Part shown: positions 18,201 through 26,980 of the stretch, one piece after another
How the letters are laid out: every line of letters begins with the position of its first letter
Numbering within the stretch: position 1 is the first letter of the stretch
NCBI GenBank assembly: GCA_018267365.1
Contig: JAFDYQ010000024.1
Span: 1-64,000, forward strand
Length of the DNA stretch: 64,000 nucleotides
Direction: 5' to 3'
Origin: Bacteroidota bacterium
Lineage (GTDB): Bacteria > Bacteroidota > Bacteroidia > Chitinophagales > LD1
Program-made: the position numbers and the translations under genes
The notes under the pieces: model-generated
The model's database searches: none
What the model was told of the DNA's origin: nothing
What the model saw: the letters and a program-made list of their open reading frames with translations, nothing else

Positions 18201-18645
18201 GGCCTGTATTAAACCACTGCGGTGAGTTTGGCGCAGCCATCTGGCCCAGCAGGGAGTATACCAGCTCGTCATAGAATACGGATGCATCTTTAGCTGAAGC
18301 GAAGTAGCCATATTTCTCGCCCCACTGCCTCCAGCAGTCGGCCAGGCGGTGTGCCACCTGCTTGATAGACCTTTCGCCACCCAGGCTACCGTCTGCCTGT
18401 GGTACGCCGGCGCGGCGGAAGTACTTCTGCGCCAGGATATCTGTAGCCACCTGGCTCCACTGGGCCGGCACTTCTACATTATGCATCTCAAATACGGCGT
18501 CGCCGGCGGGGTTTCGGATCACTGAGCTGCGTAGCTCGTATTGGAAGAGGTCGTATGCTGATACACCATCTTTAGTGTAATATCTGTCGACGGCTAGTCC
18601 TTTCTGGCCGGTGGATTGGCCTTTTGCTGTTGTTTTCTTTGCCAT
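15286..18645 (-). CDS. nrdJ: Adenosylcobalamin-dependent (class II) ribonucleoside-diphosphate reductase
   Basis: A 1119-residue cytoplasmic enzyme that reduces ribonucleotides to deoxyribonucleotides with adenosylcobalamin as radical source, so it works with or without oxygen. The catalytic barrel is visible in [20 protein letters not shown], in [19 protein letters not shown] (the conserved N-x-C-x-E active-site element) and in [21 protein letters not shown] linker around residues 850-890 is rich in K, E, T and A. The C-terminal tail has paired cysteines (CNVCGN, CYKCLNC, MGCS), the zinc-ribbon-like and redox tail of this group. Length is normal for the vitamin-B12-dependent class. No cobalamin riboswitch is seen upstream. 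Confidence 0.95.
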   Translation of the reverse strand: MAKKTTAKGQSTGQKGLAVDRYYTKDGVSAYDLFQYELRSSVIRNPAGDAVFEMHNVEVPAQWSQVATDILAQKYFRRAGVPQADGSLGGERSIKQVAHRLADCWRQWGEKYGYFASAKDASVFYDELVYSLLGQMAAPNSPQWFNTGLYTAYGIAGKPQGHYYVDPDTGKLSESTSAYERPQPHACFILSVTDDLVNEGGIMDLWTREARIFKYGSGVGTNFSSIRGEGEKLSGGGTSSGLMSFLKIGDSAAGAIKSGGTTRRAAKMVCLDLDHPEVVDFIEWKMKEEDKVKALIDAGYSNHYEGEAYRTVAGQNSNNSVRVPNSFFKTLEENGNWALKARTDGRTMKTIPARELWDKVGMAAWRCADPGVQFDTTINEWHTCPEDGPIRASNPCSEYMFLDNTACNLASFNLMKFYDVDTLTLDVKGFEHMSRIWTMVLEISVLMAQFPSKEVAQLSYEFRTLGLGFANLGTLLMVSGIAYDSDKARAIGGAITAIMTGTAYKTSAEMASVLGPFAGYERNKKHMMRVMRNHRYAAYNASPETYEGLDVKPVGIDQRQCPDYLLTAACNAWDEALQLGEKHGYRNAQTTVIAPTGTIGLVMDCDTTGVEPDFALVKFKKLSGGGYFKIVNESVPAALKNLGYTPSEVDAIVKYAKGHGSLYGCPAINPDSLRAKGFDNTDIEKVEAGLPAAFDVTFAFNVYSLGEATLQRLGFTAEQYNGGKFNLLRELGFSKAEIEAANEYVCGTMTVEGAPYLKEEHLPVFDTANKCGTKGTRFIHAFGHIKMMAAVQPFISGAISKTINLPNEASVEDIQQSYELSWKLGLKANALYRDGCKLSQPLSNKKDEEKEEKSSTTTTAAPAESAPAEMFSKLTPEQVLEAARVLMQESTDTSFKRALSRIVEKKALPHRRNGFTQKAKVGGQTVFVRTGEYSDSTLGEIFIDMHKEGASFRSLMNCFAISVSIGLQYGVPLEEFVNKFTFTRFEPSGMVDHPNIKNASSIVDYIFRLLAFEYLGRTDLVHVTPSELASREVSTLDLTTEIEEETVKPLHPEMVEKPKAQPQEPKVMKLAAQPALSNLNNHLKDMGGDAPPCNVCGNITLRSGTCYKCLNCGNSMGCS

Positions 18646-18995
18646 AATCTTTAAGGGTATATTTAGAGTCTATTATTGTATTGTTAAGTGGTAGGGATTT
18701 GCTGTTTGGTACCCCGAATTTATTCCTGTCAGGAAAATAAAGCCAGTGCTTTTATCAACAAACTTTGTGCAAAGGGTAGCCGATAAATATCAAATCATGG
18801 ACAGTGCTTGATTCCAGCCTGTGGAAAAGACAAAGTGGATAAAATGGGGAAAAAATAAGTTGGTTTTGTTGGGTTTGTACGGGCCCGCGGGCAGGCCTGC
18901 AAAAACGTTAAATCCCCGATATTTTTCTGCACCTTTACGGTCATAAAGATACAGCTTAATCCTGAGAAAGGAGCCTGCCCGTCAGGCCACTCCGC
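18646..18995. other. 350-bp divergent intergenic region
   Basis: This gap separates nrdJ (leftward) from the GGGP synthase gene (rightward). I looked for a B12-box and cobalamin aptamer on the minus strand and for NrdR-like palindromes and found neither. What is visible is a repeated word CAGTGCTT (about 18752 and 18804), a GC-rich palindromic patch GGGCCCGCGGGCAGGCCTGC at about 18881-18900, and a short hairpin GCCTG-N5-CAGGC (18973-18987) just before the rightward start codon. Confidence 0.4.
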
Positions 18996-19742
18996 ATGAC
19001 AGAAATCTTAAAAATGACTAAATCCGTCTACTCACAGCTCGATACCGCCCGCACCCATCTGGCAGTGCTCATAGACCCTGACAATCAGACTGCGGAGAGC
19101 CTGCATGATATGGCAGCCCGGATCAATGCGGCCAGGGTAGATGTAGTGCTGGTAGGCGGCAGCCTGCTGCTGGAAGATAGATTTGAAGAAACTATCCGGA
19201 TACTGAATAAAGAGACCGGCGTACCAGTGGTCATTTTCCCGGGCAATAACTACCAGGTGAGCCGGTCGGCAGATGCTATCCTGCTCCTGAGCCTGATATC
19301 CGGCCGCAACCCTGAGTACCTCATAGGCCAGCATGTGGTGGCAGCTCCGCATATCCGTGAGTCAGGCCTGGAGGTGATACCGACCGGCTACATGCTGATA
19401 GACGGCGGCAGGGTGTCTACCACCTCCTACATGACCCAGACCGTACCCATACCGCATGACAAGGCCGATATAGCTGTGGCTACCGCCATGGCGGGCGAGC
19501 TGCTGGGCCTGCGCGCCATCTACCTGGAGGCCGGGAGCGGTGCCAAAAGCGCTATCCCGGTAGAAATGCTGCAAGCCGTACGTAGGGCGGTCTCTATCCC
19601 CCTGATCACTGGTGGTGGCATCCGCACCCCTGAGCAGGCCGAGGCGCTGGCCCAGGCGGGGTCAAACCTGATAGTAGTCGGTAACATACTGGAGAAGCAG
19701 CCCGAGCTGCTGCTGGAGATTTCGCTGGCGGTGCATGGGTGA
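18996..19742 (+). CDS. Geranylgeranylglyceryl/heptaprenylglyceryl phosphate synthase family protein
   Basis: A 248-residue TIM-barrel prenyltransferase that joins glycerol-1-phosphate to an isoprenyl diphosphate, forming the ether bond known from archaeal lipids. Family signs are AVLIDPDNQ near residue 24 (metal-binding aspartate), VVLVGGSLL, VVIFPGNNYQVS, the IYLEAGSGAKS loop and the phosphate-binding ends LITGGGIRTPEQAE and NLIVVGNILE. Bacteroidota carry a distinct group of these enzymes; the chain length and the physiological product in this organism cannot be read from sequence. An in-frame second ATG at 19014 would remove only six residues. Confidence 0.92.
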   Translation: MTEILKMTKSVYSQLDTARTHLAVLIDPDNQTAESLHDMAARINAARVDVVLVGGSLLLEDRFEETIRILNKETGVPVVIFPGNNYQVSRSADAILLLSLISGRNPEYLIGQHVVAAPHIRESGLEVIPTGYMLIDGGRVSTTSYMTQTVPIPHDKADIAVATAMAGELLGLRAIYLEAGSGAKSAIPVEMLQAVRRAVSIPLITGGGIRTPEQAEALAQAGSNLIVVGNILEKQPELLLEISLAVHG

Positions 19743-19795
19743 GGTGGCAGGTGTTTTTTCAAAAGCGTATATTGATCTATTTTAGGGTTTTCAAA

Positions 19796-22700
19796 ATGAT
19801 GAACATGAAAGCGAAACTTCTGGCTTTTTTTCTGATGGTGATCTGCGCGCACCAATGCAATGCCGGCTGGACCCCCTTGATCACCGGTATCAATAGTGAC
19901 CTGAATGGTGTAGTGATCGTAGACTCTACGGGTGTAGTAAGCAGCCGTGAAGGTCTTTTTTACACACACAACGCATATGGAGGCCCCAGTGCATGGCACA
20001 GGCTGGTGCTTTCTGGCCATACGGCAGACTCTGTGATAGTGAGCCATACCAGATTTAACCACTGCTTTATGACGACTAACACGCGTGTAGTATATGCGTG
20101 TGGAGAAGACACTGTAGCCAGAAAAGCGGTGATACTCACCCTGAATATAGATACACCAGCCTATACCCTGCCATACATCGGACCGGCAGGGTCTGCATTA
20201 AACCATATTGCTTACAATGCCTACTTCGGAGAATATGAGGCGGTAGGCAATAATGGCCTCGTGGTAAGCCTGGATGGCACGGCAGTGACCGTGCTGAATG
20301 CTCATATCACCAGCGATTTGATATCGGTCAGTTTTGAATACAGCCGCTTTGGGATCGTATCACGTGATTCTCTTTATATCGGCGACTACAACAATGTACT
20401 GGTACCGCCTACTTTGGTATCTCAGCCGCTCACTCCATTCGGCGCTGCCTTTAGGGATGTCTGCTTGACAGATGCTCTGCATGGCTTTGCGATAGGCAAT
20501 AAGGAGATCGGCTGGTCTCAGACCACAGCCAGAGAGCTGACAGAGTATGATTACGGCCCGCTAAATGGACGCTGTGCCTATGCGCATGCCTACCGCCTCT
20601 ATGTAGGTACGGATCATGGGATTTTTGTCTCTGATGCCGGCATGACTGACCTGGAGTACCAGCCCTCCTCCCAGCAGTATCGTATCAATAGCATCTGGGC
20701 AAAGGACAATACCCAAATGTATGCCTGTGGAGATAGCGGCACACTGCTGGTGCTGCGTGGAGTAGGAGAATCTAAGCCGGTAGTGAATATACATATGACA
20801 GGTGGCTGTGCTAATACGACCCAGGTACTGAATGCCTCGGTCGGTACGTCTACCCTCTGCCAGTGGTTTATCAATGACAGTCTGACTGCCTACCGTTGTC
20901 AGAATGTGGTATTCAATTTTCGCAATCCGGGCCTGGATACGATCCGCCTCATAGCTTTGAATGATAGTCTGTATGGCGACACCAGTATTCAGATCATACA
21001 AATAGTGCCTGTACCTTCGGTGACCCTGCCACATACCCTGAGCCGCCCTTTTATCTGCCACTCAGAGCCTGAGGTGATCACTATAGACTCCAGCCAGTCG
21101 GGAGTACGCTATGTGATGGCGCGCTATGGCACGGTCCAGACCTATGGAGAGGTCACTGGCACCGGGGGTACAGTGCTGCTCACCAGTGACACGATCTCTA
21201 CCCCCGGGGGGTACTACCTGCAGGCCAGCAGCACTGTGGTGCAGTGCTCTGCCCGCTTCAGAGATACGCTGAAAATTGGGGTGGAAAAAACACAGGCTGA
21301 TTTCCATGAGAGTTTTATCAATGCCCGGCCCGGCGAGGTCACTACCTTTTACCAGCACTGCATAGATGCTGGGCACTACCAGTGGTCATTCAGCCCGCTG
21401 CCGTCTGCCCAGAGTGGAGCATATGATAGTGTAGCTACTGTCACCTATACCGCACCGGGCACGGTGCAAGCCACGCTCATCTGCTACTCTGACCATGGCT
21501 GCTACGATACGCTCACGCGCAGTAGTACCCAGTACGTAATAGAAAACGGCCAGCCTGATGACTGCTGGCAGCTACCTGTGTCAGGGCCGGACCTGCCGTG
21601 GAACGGGCAGGGCATGGCAGATATAATATCTACCAGTCCATGCAGGGATAGTGGCTTTGTAGTCTGCGGCGTCTACAGCAATGAGCGATTCTCATCCTAC
21701 TATGGTAGTAGCAGCGTACCGGTCAGACCGGCTCAGGGTGGCTACTGTGCACGCTACACCAGCAGGGGCAGCCTGCGGTGGATGGTATATGACGATAATA
21801 TCTTTACGGCAAGGACGGCCTCTATCTCTGGTGCTGTAGAGGATCATGACGGCAATATTTATATCTCCGGCTACGGTACTTACCTGAAAGACAATAAAGG
21901 CGATAGCATAGTGCTCCTGAGAAACTATCAGGTCGGCTTTGTAGCCAAACTGGATTCAAACGGCAAAGTTTTATGGAGACTTTCTATCGGAGATAATTAT
22001 TCAGCAGGCTTTGGAAGGATATACATAGACAATGACAACAACCTGATGGTAGGCATGGATGAACCATACCCTACCATCCATAAAGCGGTCTATCTGAACG
22101 GTGTAGTAGTAGATTCCCTCCACACGCATGGGCAAATAGTCAAAATCGATCCAAACGGTCAGATACTATGGGCCATAGGACTAAAGATAGACGGTACCAA
22201 CTATGGCGGCGGCGGTGAGCCACGCTTTGATAGCGCCGGCAACATATATATGGCCGGATATTACGAGTTTGGCGTTACTTTCTATTCTGCAGGAGATACT
22301 ACAGGGAGCTATATGCCGGGTCACCGCGACTATGGCAGCAGTGGCTTTATGGCACGATTTGATAAAAACGGCCTGCTACAATGGAAAACACGCACCATCA
22401 CTATAGGTGATACCATCACAGCCAATGTGATAATGGAGATGGCTACTGACAGGCATGGTAATATGTACCTGACCGGCAATAATGATGTAAGGCCGGGACG
22501 GGTGCAGGTGATAGAAAGTACTGATGGAACTATCAAGACTACCACCGGAGGGCCTTTTTATGTAGCAAAAATAGACAATCGCGGTGTATGCCAGTGGCTG
22601 CAGACTGTGAGAGGTGGTGCTACTGTCACTGCAGAGGCAGGCCTGTGGCAGTCCGGCAATGAAGTCAGTGTGCTGGGGCACCTCTCACTGCTGGCGCATG

Positions 22701-23854
22701 ACACGACTTATGCCTTTACCAGTCACGATGGCTATGACCTCGCTCCGGATTTTACCCCTTTTCTGCATTTTCTCGTCAGCTATGATACAGAGGGCAATGT
22801 CAGAAGGCTGATAGGAGATGGATACAATCAGGGAGCTACGCTACCCAGCGGCGGCGGTAATGATTTATTTAAGCTGGGGAGTAGCTATTATTACCACGAG
22901 CTATATACTTTCAATCAAGGGTCATATAGCAACTTTGGTATGCCGATACCTTCTTCTAATGGCTCCGATGGTCTGATCACAAAATTTAGCTCCGGGTGTG
23001 GACTCCTGTATTATACTCATAGCTCGAATATTACAGATTATGTATGTCCCGGAGCACCATACTGGTTTCACGGCCATCTGCTCACGCATACAGGATCGTA
23101 TACAGATACGCTGGCCGGAGCAGCAGCGGGCGGCCTGGACAGTATAGTGAGGCTCACACTGATCATGAGTAGTGTACTGTCCCGTCATCTGTATGATAGC
23201 GCGTGCGCCGGAGCGGCGTACATTTTCCGGGGCAGGACCGTCACTGTACCGGGTGTCTATACGGATACACTGACTGCTACGGCTGGTTGTGATAGCGTGG
23301 TGGTGCTCCATCTCACTTCGCGACACGTGCCGACTGTCACCTGGGCGCAAACTGACACCGCCGTCATCATCTTTTGTGGCCAGTTACTCCCTCCGCCAGG
23401 TATCAGGCATGCAGTGCCGGCAGGAGGTCACTATACCGGTACCTATGTAGCAGGAGATAGTATTTTCCCCTCAGGTACTGCGGGTTTTGCCTTACCCATG
23501 CGCGATAGTGTATTTGATATCACATATACCTACACAGATGGTGCCGGCTGTACCAGCTCACTCTCTAAACGGTTTCTGCTGCTGTATGAATGTGAAGGAG
23601 TCGCAACGATCAGCGGCACATCAGCCACGTTGCACCTGTATCCGGATCCCAATAAGGGGATGTTTACACTTGAGGCAGAAAATGCCACGGACGCACATTA
23701 CGATATTTATGATGTGATGGGACATCAGGTAGCACATGGCTACATGGTGTCAGACCGGCAGGCCATAAGCATGCCAGGTGTAACCTCAGGTGTGTACATG
23801 TTGGTCTACCGCAGTGAGAGTGGAACGGGAGCGATAAGATTTGCGGTAGAATAG
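19796..23854 (+). CDS. Giant secreted T9SS protein with propeller-like, SBBP and repeated C-terminal modules
   Basis: About 1352 residues. The start at 19796 places a signal peptide (MMNMKAKLLAFFLMVICAHQ) at the N-terminus; a longer frame overlaps the preceding gene. Residues about 20-320 look like a sequence-poor beta-propeller; about 320-580 resemble Ig/PKD-like domains (PGEVTTFYQHCIDAGHYQWS); about 600-1080 contain SBBP-like repeats with GNIYISGYG, GNIYMAGYYEF and GNMYLTGNNDV. Two 'C-G-x2-Y-x-F-x-G ... G-x-YTDTL ... DS-V-x-L-x-L' modules follow (VCPGAPYWFHGHLL; ACAGAAYIFRGRTV). A type A sorting tail starts at LHLYPDPNKGMFTLE. It is probably a large cell-surface protein; no enzymatic motif is seen. 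Confidence 0.85.
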   Translation: MMNMKAKLLAFFLMVICAHQCNAGWTPLITGINSDLNGVVIVDSTGVVSSREGLFYTHNAYGGPSAWHRLVLSGHTADSVIVSHTRFNHCFMTTNTRVVYACGEDTVARKAVILTLNIDTPAYTLPYIGPAGSALNHIAYNAYFGEYEAVGNNGLVVSLDGTAVTVLNAHITSDLISVSFEYSRFGIVSRDSLYIGDYNNVLVPPTLVSQPLTPFGAAFRDVCLTDALHGFAIGNKEIGWSQTTARELTEYDYGPLNGRCAYAHAYRLYVGTDHGIFVSDAGMTDLEYQPSSQQYRINSIWAKDNTQMYACGDSGTLLVLRGVGESKPVVNIHMTGGCANTTQVLNASVGTSTLCQWFINDSLTAYRCQNVVFNFRNPGLDTIRLIALNDSLYGDTSIQIIQIVPVPSVTLPHTLSRPFICHSEPEVITIDSSQSGVRYVMARYGTVQTYGEVTGTGGTVLLTSDTISTPGGYYLQASSTVVQCSARFRDTLKIGVEKTQADFHESFINARPGEVTTFYQHCIDAGHYQWSFSPLPSAQSGAYDSVATVTYTAPGTVQATLICYSDHGCYDTLTRSSTQYVIENGQPDDCWQLPVSGPDLPWNGQGMADIISTSPCRDSGFVVCGVYSNERFSSYYGSSSVPVRPAQGGYCARYTSRGSLRWMVYDDNIFTARTASISGAVEDHDGNIYISGYGTYLKDNKGDSIVLLRNYQVGFVAKLDSNGKVLWRLSIGDNYSAGFGRIYIDNDNNLMVGMDEPYPTIHKAVYLNGVVVDSLHTHGQIVKIDPNGQILWAIGLKIDGTNYGGGGEPRFDSAGNIYMAGYYEFGVTFYSAGDTTGSYMPGHRDYGSSGFMARFDKNGLLQWKTRTITIGDTITANVIMEMATDRHGNMYLTGNNDVRPGRVQVIESTDGTIKTTTGGPFYVAKIDNRGVCQWLQTVRGGATVTAEAGLWQSGNEVSVLGHLSLLAHDTTYAFTSHDGYDLAPDFTPFLHFLVSYDTEGNVRRLIGDGYNQGATLPSGGGNDLFKLGSSYYYHELYTFNQGSYSNFGMPIPSSNGSDGLITKFSSGCGLLYYTHSSNITDYVCPGAPYWFHGHLLTHTGSYTDTLAGAAAGGLDSIVRLTLIMSSVLSRHLYDSACAGAAYIFRGRTVTVPGVYTDTLTATAGCDSVVVLHLTSRHVPTVTWAQTDTAVIIFCGQLLPPPGIRHAVPAGGHYTGTYVAGDSIFPSGTAGFALPMRDSVFDITYTYTDGAGCTSSLSKRFLLLYECEGVATISGTSATLHLYPDPNKGMFTLEAENATDAHYDIYDVMGHQVAHGYMVSDRQAISMPGVTSGVYMLVYRSESGTGAIRFAVE

Positions 23855-23859
23855 TCCAG

Positions 23860-24450
23860 CTAGCATTTATGCCATATAAACAGCCAGGTCAGCAAAAGCT
23901 TGACAGGCCACATTAGTATGGCTAGGATAAAGTCCATCGCAAATCCAATGACTGGAACCAAAACATACAGCCCCCAATGGTACCGGAAGCCATATACGCG
24001 GGATGTAAGGCTCTTAATGGCCTGCACTACCACAGCCTTATCATAATAGAGGATGGCCAGATCGCATATTATCATCCCTGCCAGTCGCACCGGCAGCGCC
24101 ATACCAAACATGCCGGTGGTAAAGCACACATCTATCAAGAAGATTTGAACCAGTACCGGTAGCAGTACCAACGCACCTATCAGCCGGGTGCGAGGTAGCA
24201 CGATAAGTATGGCACCACCTATCTGCGCCAGGCCTACTATCCAATTGAAAATGCGACTGCGGCCAAATAGGTGCCAGGCCAAATGGAAGGTGTCTACGTC
24301 TTTTAATGGCTTGGAGAGAAGGGACGGATCCCAGATGCCGAATTGTCCTCCAGTGATCTTTGCTATACCATAGTCCGCCATGGAGTAGGCGAGGTACCAG
24401 CACAGGCAGAGGATGAGGTAGTGGTAGGCTTGTTCCTTCTGTAGTCTCAT
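23860..24450 (-). CDS. DoxX-like integral membrane protein
   Basis: A 196-residue membrane protein with about five hydrophobic segments (YHYLILCLCWYLAYSMADYG, FNWIVGLAQIGGAILIVLP, LIGALVLLPVLVQIFLIDVC, LPVRLAGMIICDLAILYY and a final VLVPVIGFAMDFILAILM). The four-helix layout with a G-x-A-Q-I-G-G helix resembles the DoxX/SURF4-like family, but I rate that assignment as moderate. Function is unknown. It is tail-to-tail with the giant T9SS gene with only 5 bp between, and no terminator is visible between them. Confidence 0.65.
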   Translation of the reverse strand: MRLQKEQAYHYLILCLCWYLAYSMADYGIAKITGGQFGIWDPSLLSKPLKDVDTFHLAWHLFGRSRIFNWIVGLAQIGGAILIVLPRTRLIGALVLLPVLVQIFLIDVCFTTGMFGMALPVRLAGMIICDLAILYYDKAVVVQAIKSLTSRVYGFRYHWGLYVLVPVIGFAMDFILAILMWPVKLLLTWLFIWHKC

Positions 24451-24574
24451 AGCCTATCGCAAACGCTGACAGGCTAAAAGATTGTAGCAGGTGGCATTGC
24501 TAAATGGCAGATTAGGACTTTTTAAGAGCTTGATACTGCATTCCGGCGTCCGCCAACCAACACCCGCCACCATA

Positions 24575-25012
24575 TTATTTACAGTCGCAGGCAAACTCGT
24601 CATCGCGGTCTATACAGGTCACGACTTTTACCTCTGTTTCACATTTGGCAAGGACGATGCGTAGGCGGACGTGGTCGCTATTGCGCTCATCCTCTATGGC
24701 GTAGGCCGGGCAGCGGCCGGATTCTTGTTTGCTCTTGGCCTCATTCACATGGCCCTCGCGCAGTACCTCGCGGATGTCAGCCTCAGTGATATGCCGGCAG
24801 GCCATACGGCAGCGGGCGTGCCTGGTATAGATGAGTCTGGTGCCGGGATCTATGAGGGTCTGGTGGTCCGTGCCCGGCCCTTTGGTATCTGTAGCAGGTA
24901 GGATGGTATCAGTCGCCGCCGGCCTGCTGTGGTCCTGCTCACGGGGTGCAGTATCACAACCAGCTAAGGCTAGTAATAGGGTAAATAATACAATATAGTA
25001 CTTGTATTTCAT
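24575..25012 (-). CDS. Lipoprotein with DUF4258 domain
   Basis: A 145-residue protein with a lipoprotein signal (YIVLFTLLLALAGC, cysteine near residue 19), a proline/threonine-rich linker (about 22-55), then a DUF4258-like domain. The latter shows YTRHARCRMACRHITEADI followed by VLREGHV, GRCPAYAIE, HVRLRIVLAKC and VKVVTCID. DUF4258 relates to small toxin-like folds; seeing it on a lipid-anchored, cysteine-rich protein is unusual. It carries eight cysteines in the mature part, so disulfides in the periplasm are likely. Function is unknown. Confidence 0.75.
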   Translation of the reverse strand: MKYKYYIVLFTLLLALAGCDTAPREQDHSRPAATDTILPATDTKGPGTDHQTLIDPGTRLIYTRHARCRMACRHITEADIREVLREGHVNEAKSKQESGRCPAYAIEDERNSDHVRLRIVLAKCETEVKVVTCIDRDDEFACDCK

Positions 25013-25093
25013 TGTGGCTCAGATGTTATATGATTTATGTCATTTGACGGGCCTTTGCATGGGACTTACTTTATCAAAAATATATTTTAATAA

Positions 25094-26980
25094 ATGGGTT
25101 TGAAAGAAGAGCCTTTGTCGGGATCGATCACAGATATACTGCGGGCTATGGTAGAGTATGGTGAGGATATTATCACTCTCTTTGACGGGACCGGCAAGGT
25201 TATGTTCAGTAGCTCATCGCACAAAAACGTGTTAGGGTATGATGCTACAGATATTTTCAATCAGCAAGGAATAGAACTGATCCACCCCGATGACAGGGAA
25301 GCTATGATAAACTCGTTTTACGATATGCTATCGACGCCTTCTGTGAGATTTGCCAGCCGCTGGCGCCAGCGCCATCAGGATGGGCACTACCTATGGATGG
25401 AGGGTACCGGTATCAATAAACTGGAGGATCTGCATATCCGAGCTATCATCTGCAACTATCGCGACATCTCCGGCCATATAGAGGCGGAGCAAAAGCTAAA
25501 GCAGACCAATGCGGAGCTGACCAGAGTCTTCAATAATATAGACGAGGTGATCTACAGTGCCCGGCGAAATCCGTATGAGGTGACGCAGTGGTCTGAGGCA
25601 TGCTATAAGGTATATGGATACCGGTCGGAAGAATTTCTAAGCAACTACTATCTGTGGTATGAGCTGATCCTGCCGGAAGATAAATGTATGATAGATGAAC
25701 TGAATGAAATGCTCCAAACCGGGCGCATCAGTACCGTGCAGTACCGCATCAGGCACAGAGATGGCAGCATCCGCTGGATAGAGGCCCGTGTCACCCCTAC
25801 GCTGAATGAGCGGGGTGAAATAACCCGCGTAGATGGGGTCAATCGTGATATCACTGACAAAAAGCTGTCAGAGCAGATACTGCAGAATAGCGAGCGGAAA
25901 TTCAGGGCACTGATAGAGAAAAGCAAAGATGGCGTAGCCCTGTCAGACAAAGATGGAATCATCAGATATGTGAGTCCAGCTATTCACTCCGTACTGGGCT
26001 ACGAGCCATCAGATATGGTAGGAAAAGCGACGGCTATCTTTAGGTTTCCTGATGAGTCGGGAAGTATAAATACACAAGGGTGGACCCTTTCCCCTGGTGG
26101 CTCTGTTACAAAGATGCTATATGCGAGGCACAAAGATGGATCGTTGCGCTGGCTGGAGGTCACCGCTACTAACCAGTTTGACAATCCTGCGGTAAATGCC
26201 ATTGTCACTAATTTTCGCGATATAACTGATCAAAAGGTAGCTCAGATGCGGGTGGAGAATAGTGAAAAGCGGTTCCGGGCATTGATAGAAAACAACAAGG
26301 AGGGGATAGCCCTGTCAGACAGGGAGCGTAGGTTCATATACCTGTCTCCGTCTATACAGGATATACTGGGATACACGCCAGAGGAGATGGTAGGCGCTAC
26401 TGCCCTGGAGCTATATCATCCTGATGACAGGGGCAAGATACGCGACCTGGTGCTGGCTATATCCAGTGGGCAGCGGATGCATGGATCTATACAGATACGT
26501 ATCTGCCATAAAAATGGCAACTATCGCTGGATAGAACTGGTACTGAGCAATCAGTTTGACGATCCGGCGGTACAGGCCATGGTCACAAACTTTCGTGATA
26601 TCACCGAGCAGCGTGAGGCCGCAGAGGCGCTGGCCAATAGTGAACAGCGCTTCAAATACCTGATAGAGAAAAACCAGGATGTGATCGCGCTCTCCAGTGG
26701 CGAGGGCGCTATCACCTATATCAGTCCGGCGGTCACAGACGTGCTGGGCTACCTGCCCGAAGAACTGATAGGTACATCAGCTATGGCGCTCATGCACCCG
26801 GACGAGCTGCCTGCCAATATAGGGCACCTGACCTGGTGTAACGAGAATCCCGGCAAGTCTATGTTTATGACCCTCCGCCTCCGGCACAAGGACGTAGCTG
26901 GCGATGGATGGAGGCCAGCTCTATCAGCCATCTCAATAGCCCTGCCGTCAACGCCATCGTGTCTAACCTGCGCGATGTGA
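25094..26980 (+). CDS. Multi-PAS sensor histidine kinase, N-terminal part (cut by a frameshift)
   Basis: 628 residues, nearly all PAS domains. Four complete PAS/PAC units begin near residues 15, 140, 265 and 390 and a fifth near 515. Each ends in an 'RDI(S/T)' PAC motif (RDISGHIEAEQK, RDITDKKLSEQ, RDITDQKVAQM, RDITEQREAAE). The last three PAS domains are close copies of one another (ERKFRALIEKSKDGVALS, EKRFRALIENNKEGIALS, EQRFKYLIEKNQDVIALS). No membrane segment is seen, so it is a cytoplasmic sensor. The frame is lost at about 26894: the last 30 residues are out-of-frame read-through. The histidine kinase core is in the next entry, in the +2 frame. Confidence 0.85.
   Translation: MGLKEEPLSGSITDILRAMVEYGEDIITLFDGTGKVMFSSSSHKNVLGYDATDIFNQQGIELIHPDDREAMINSFYDMLSTPSVRFASRWRQRHQDGHYLWMEGTGINKLEDLHIRAIICNYRDISGHIEAEQKLKQTNAELTRVFNNIDEVIYSARRNPYEVTQWSEACYKVYGYRSEEFLSNYYLWYELILPEDKCMIDELNEMLQTGRISTVQYRIRHRDGSIRWIEARVTPTLNERGEITRVDGVNRDITDKKLSEQILQNSERKFRALIEKSKDGVALSDKDGIIRYVSPAIHSVLGYEPSDMVGKATAIFRFPDESGSINTQGWTLSPGGSVTKMLYARHKDGSLRWLEVTATNQFDNPAVNAIVTNFRDITDQKVAQMRVENSEKRFRALIENNKEGIALSDRERRFIYLSPSIQDILGYTPEEMVGATALELYHPDDRGKIRDLVLAISSGQRMHGSIQIRICHKNGNYRWIELVLSNQFDDPAVQAMVTNFRDITEQREAAEALANSEQRFKYLIEKNQDVIALSSGEGAITYISPAVTDVLGYLPEELIGTSAMALMHPDELPANIGHLTWCNENPGKSMFMTLRLRHKDVAGDGWRPALSAISIALPSTPSCLTCAM
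26891..26898 (+). other. Single-base frameshift site in the PAS histidine kinase gene
   Basis: The sequence reads AAG GAC GTA GCT GGC GAT in the upstream frame. With one extra G it reads AAG GAC GGT AGC TGG CGA TGG ATG, giving K-D-G-S-W-R-W-M. The parallel PAS repeats have KDGSLRWLE and KNGNYRWIE at this spot, so the missing base is well located. It may be a real mutation, a phase-variable change or a sequencing error. Confidence 0.85.

Noticed and set aside
18646-18995. A cobalamin riboswitch upstream of nrdJ
   Set aside because: I found no B12 box or conserved aptamer words; the gap lacks the usual stems.
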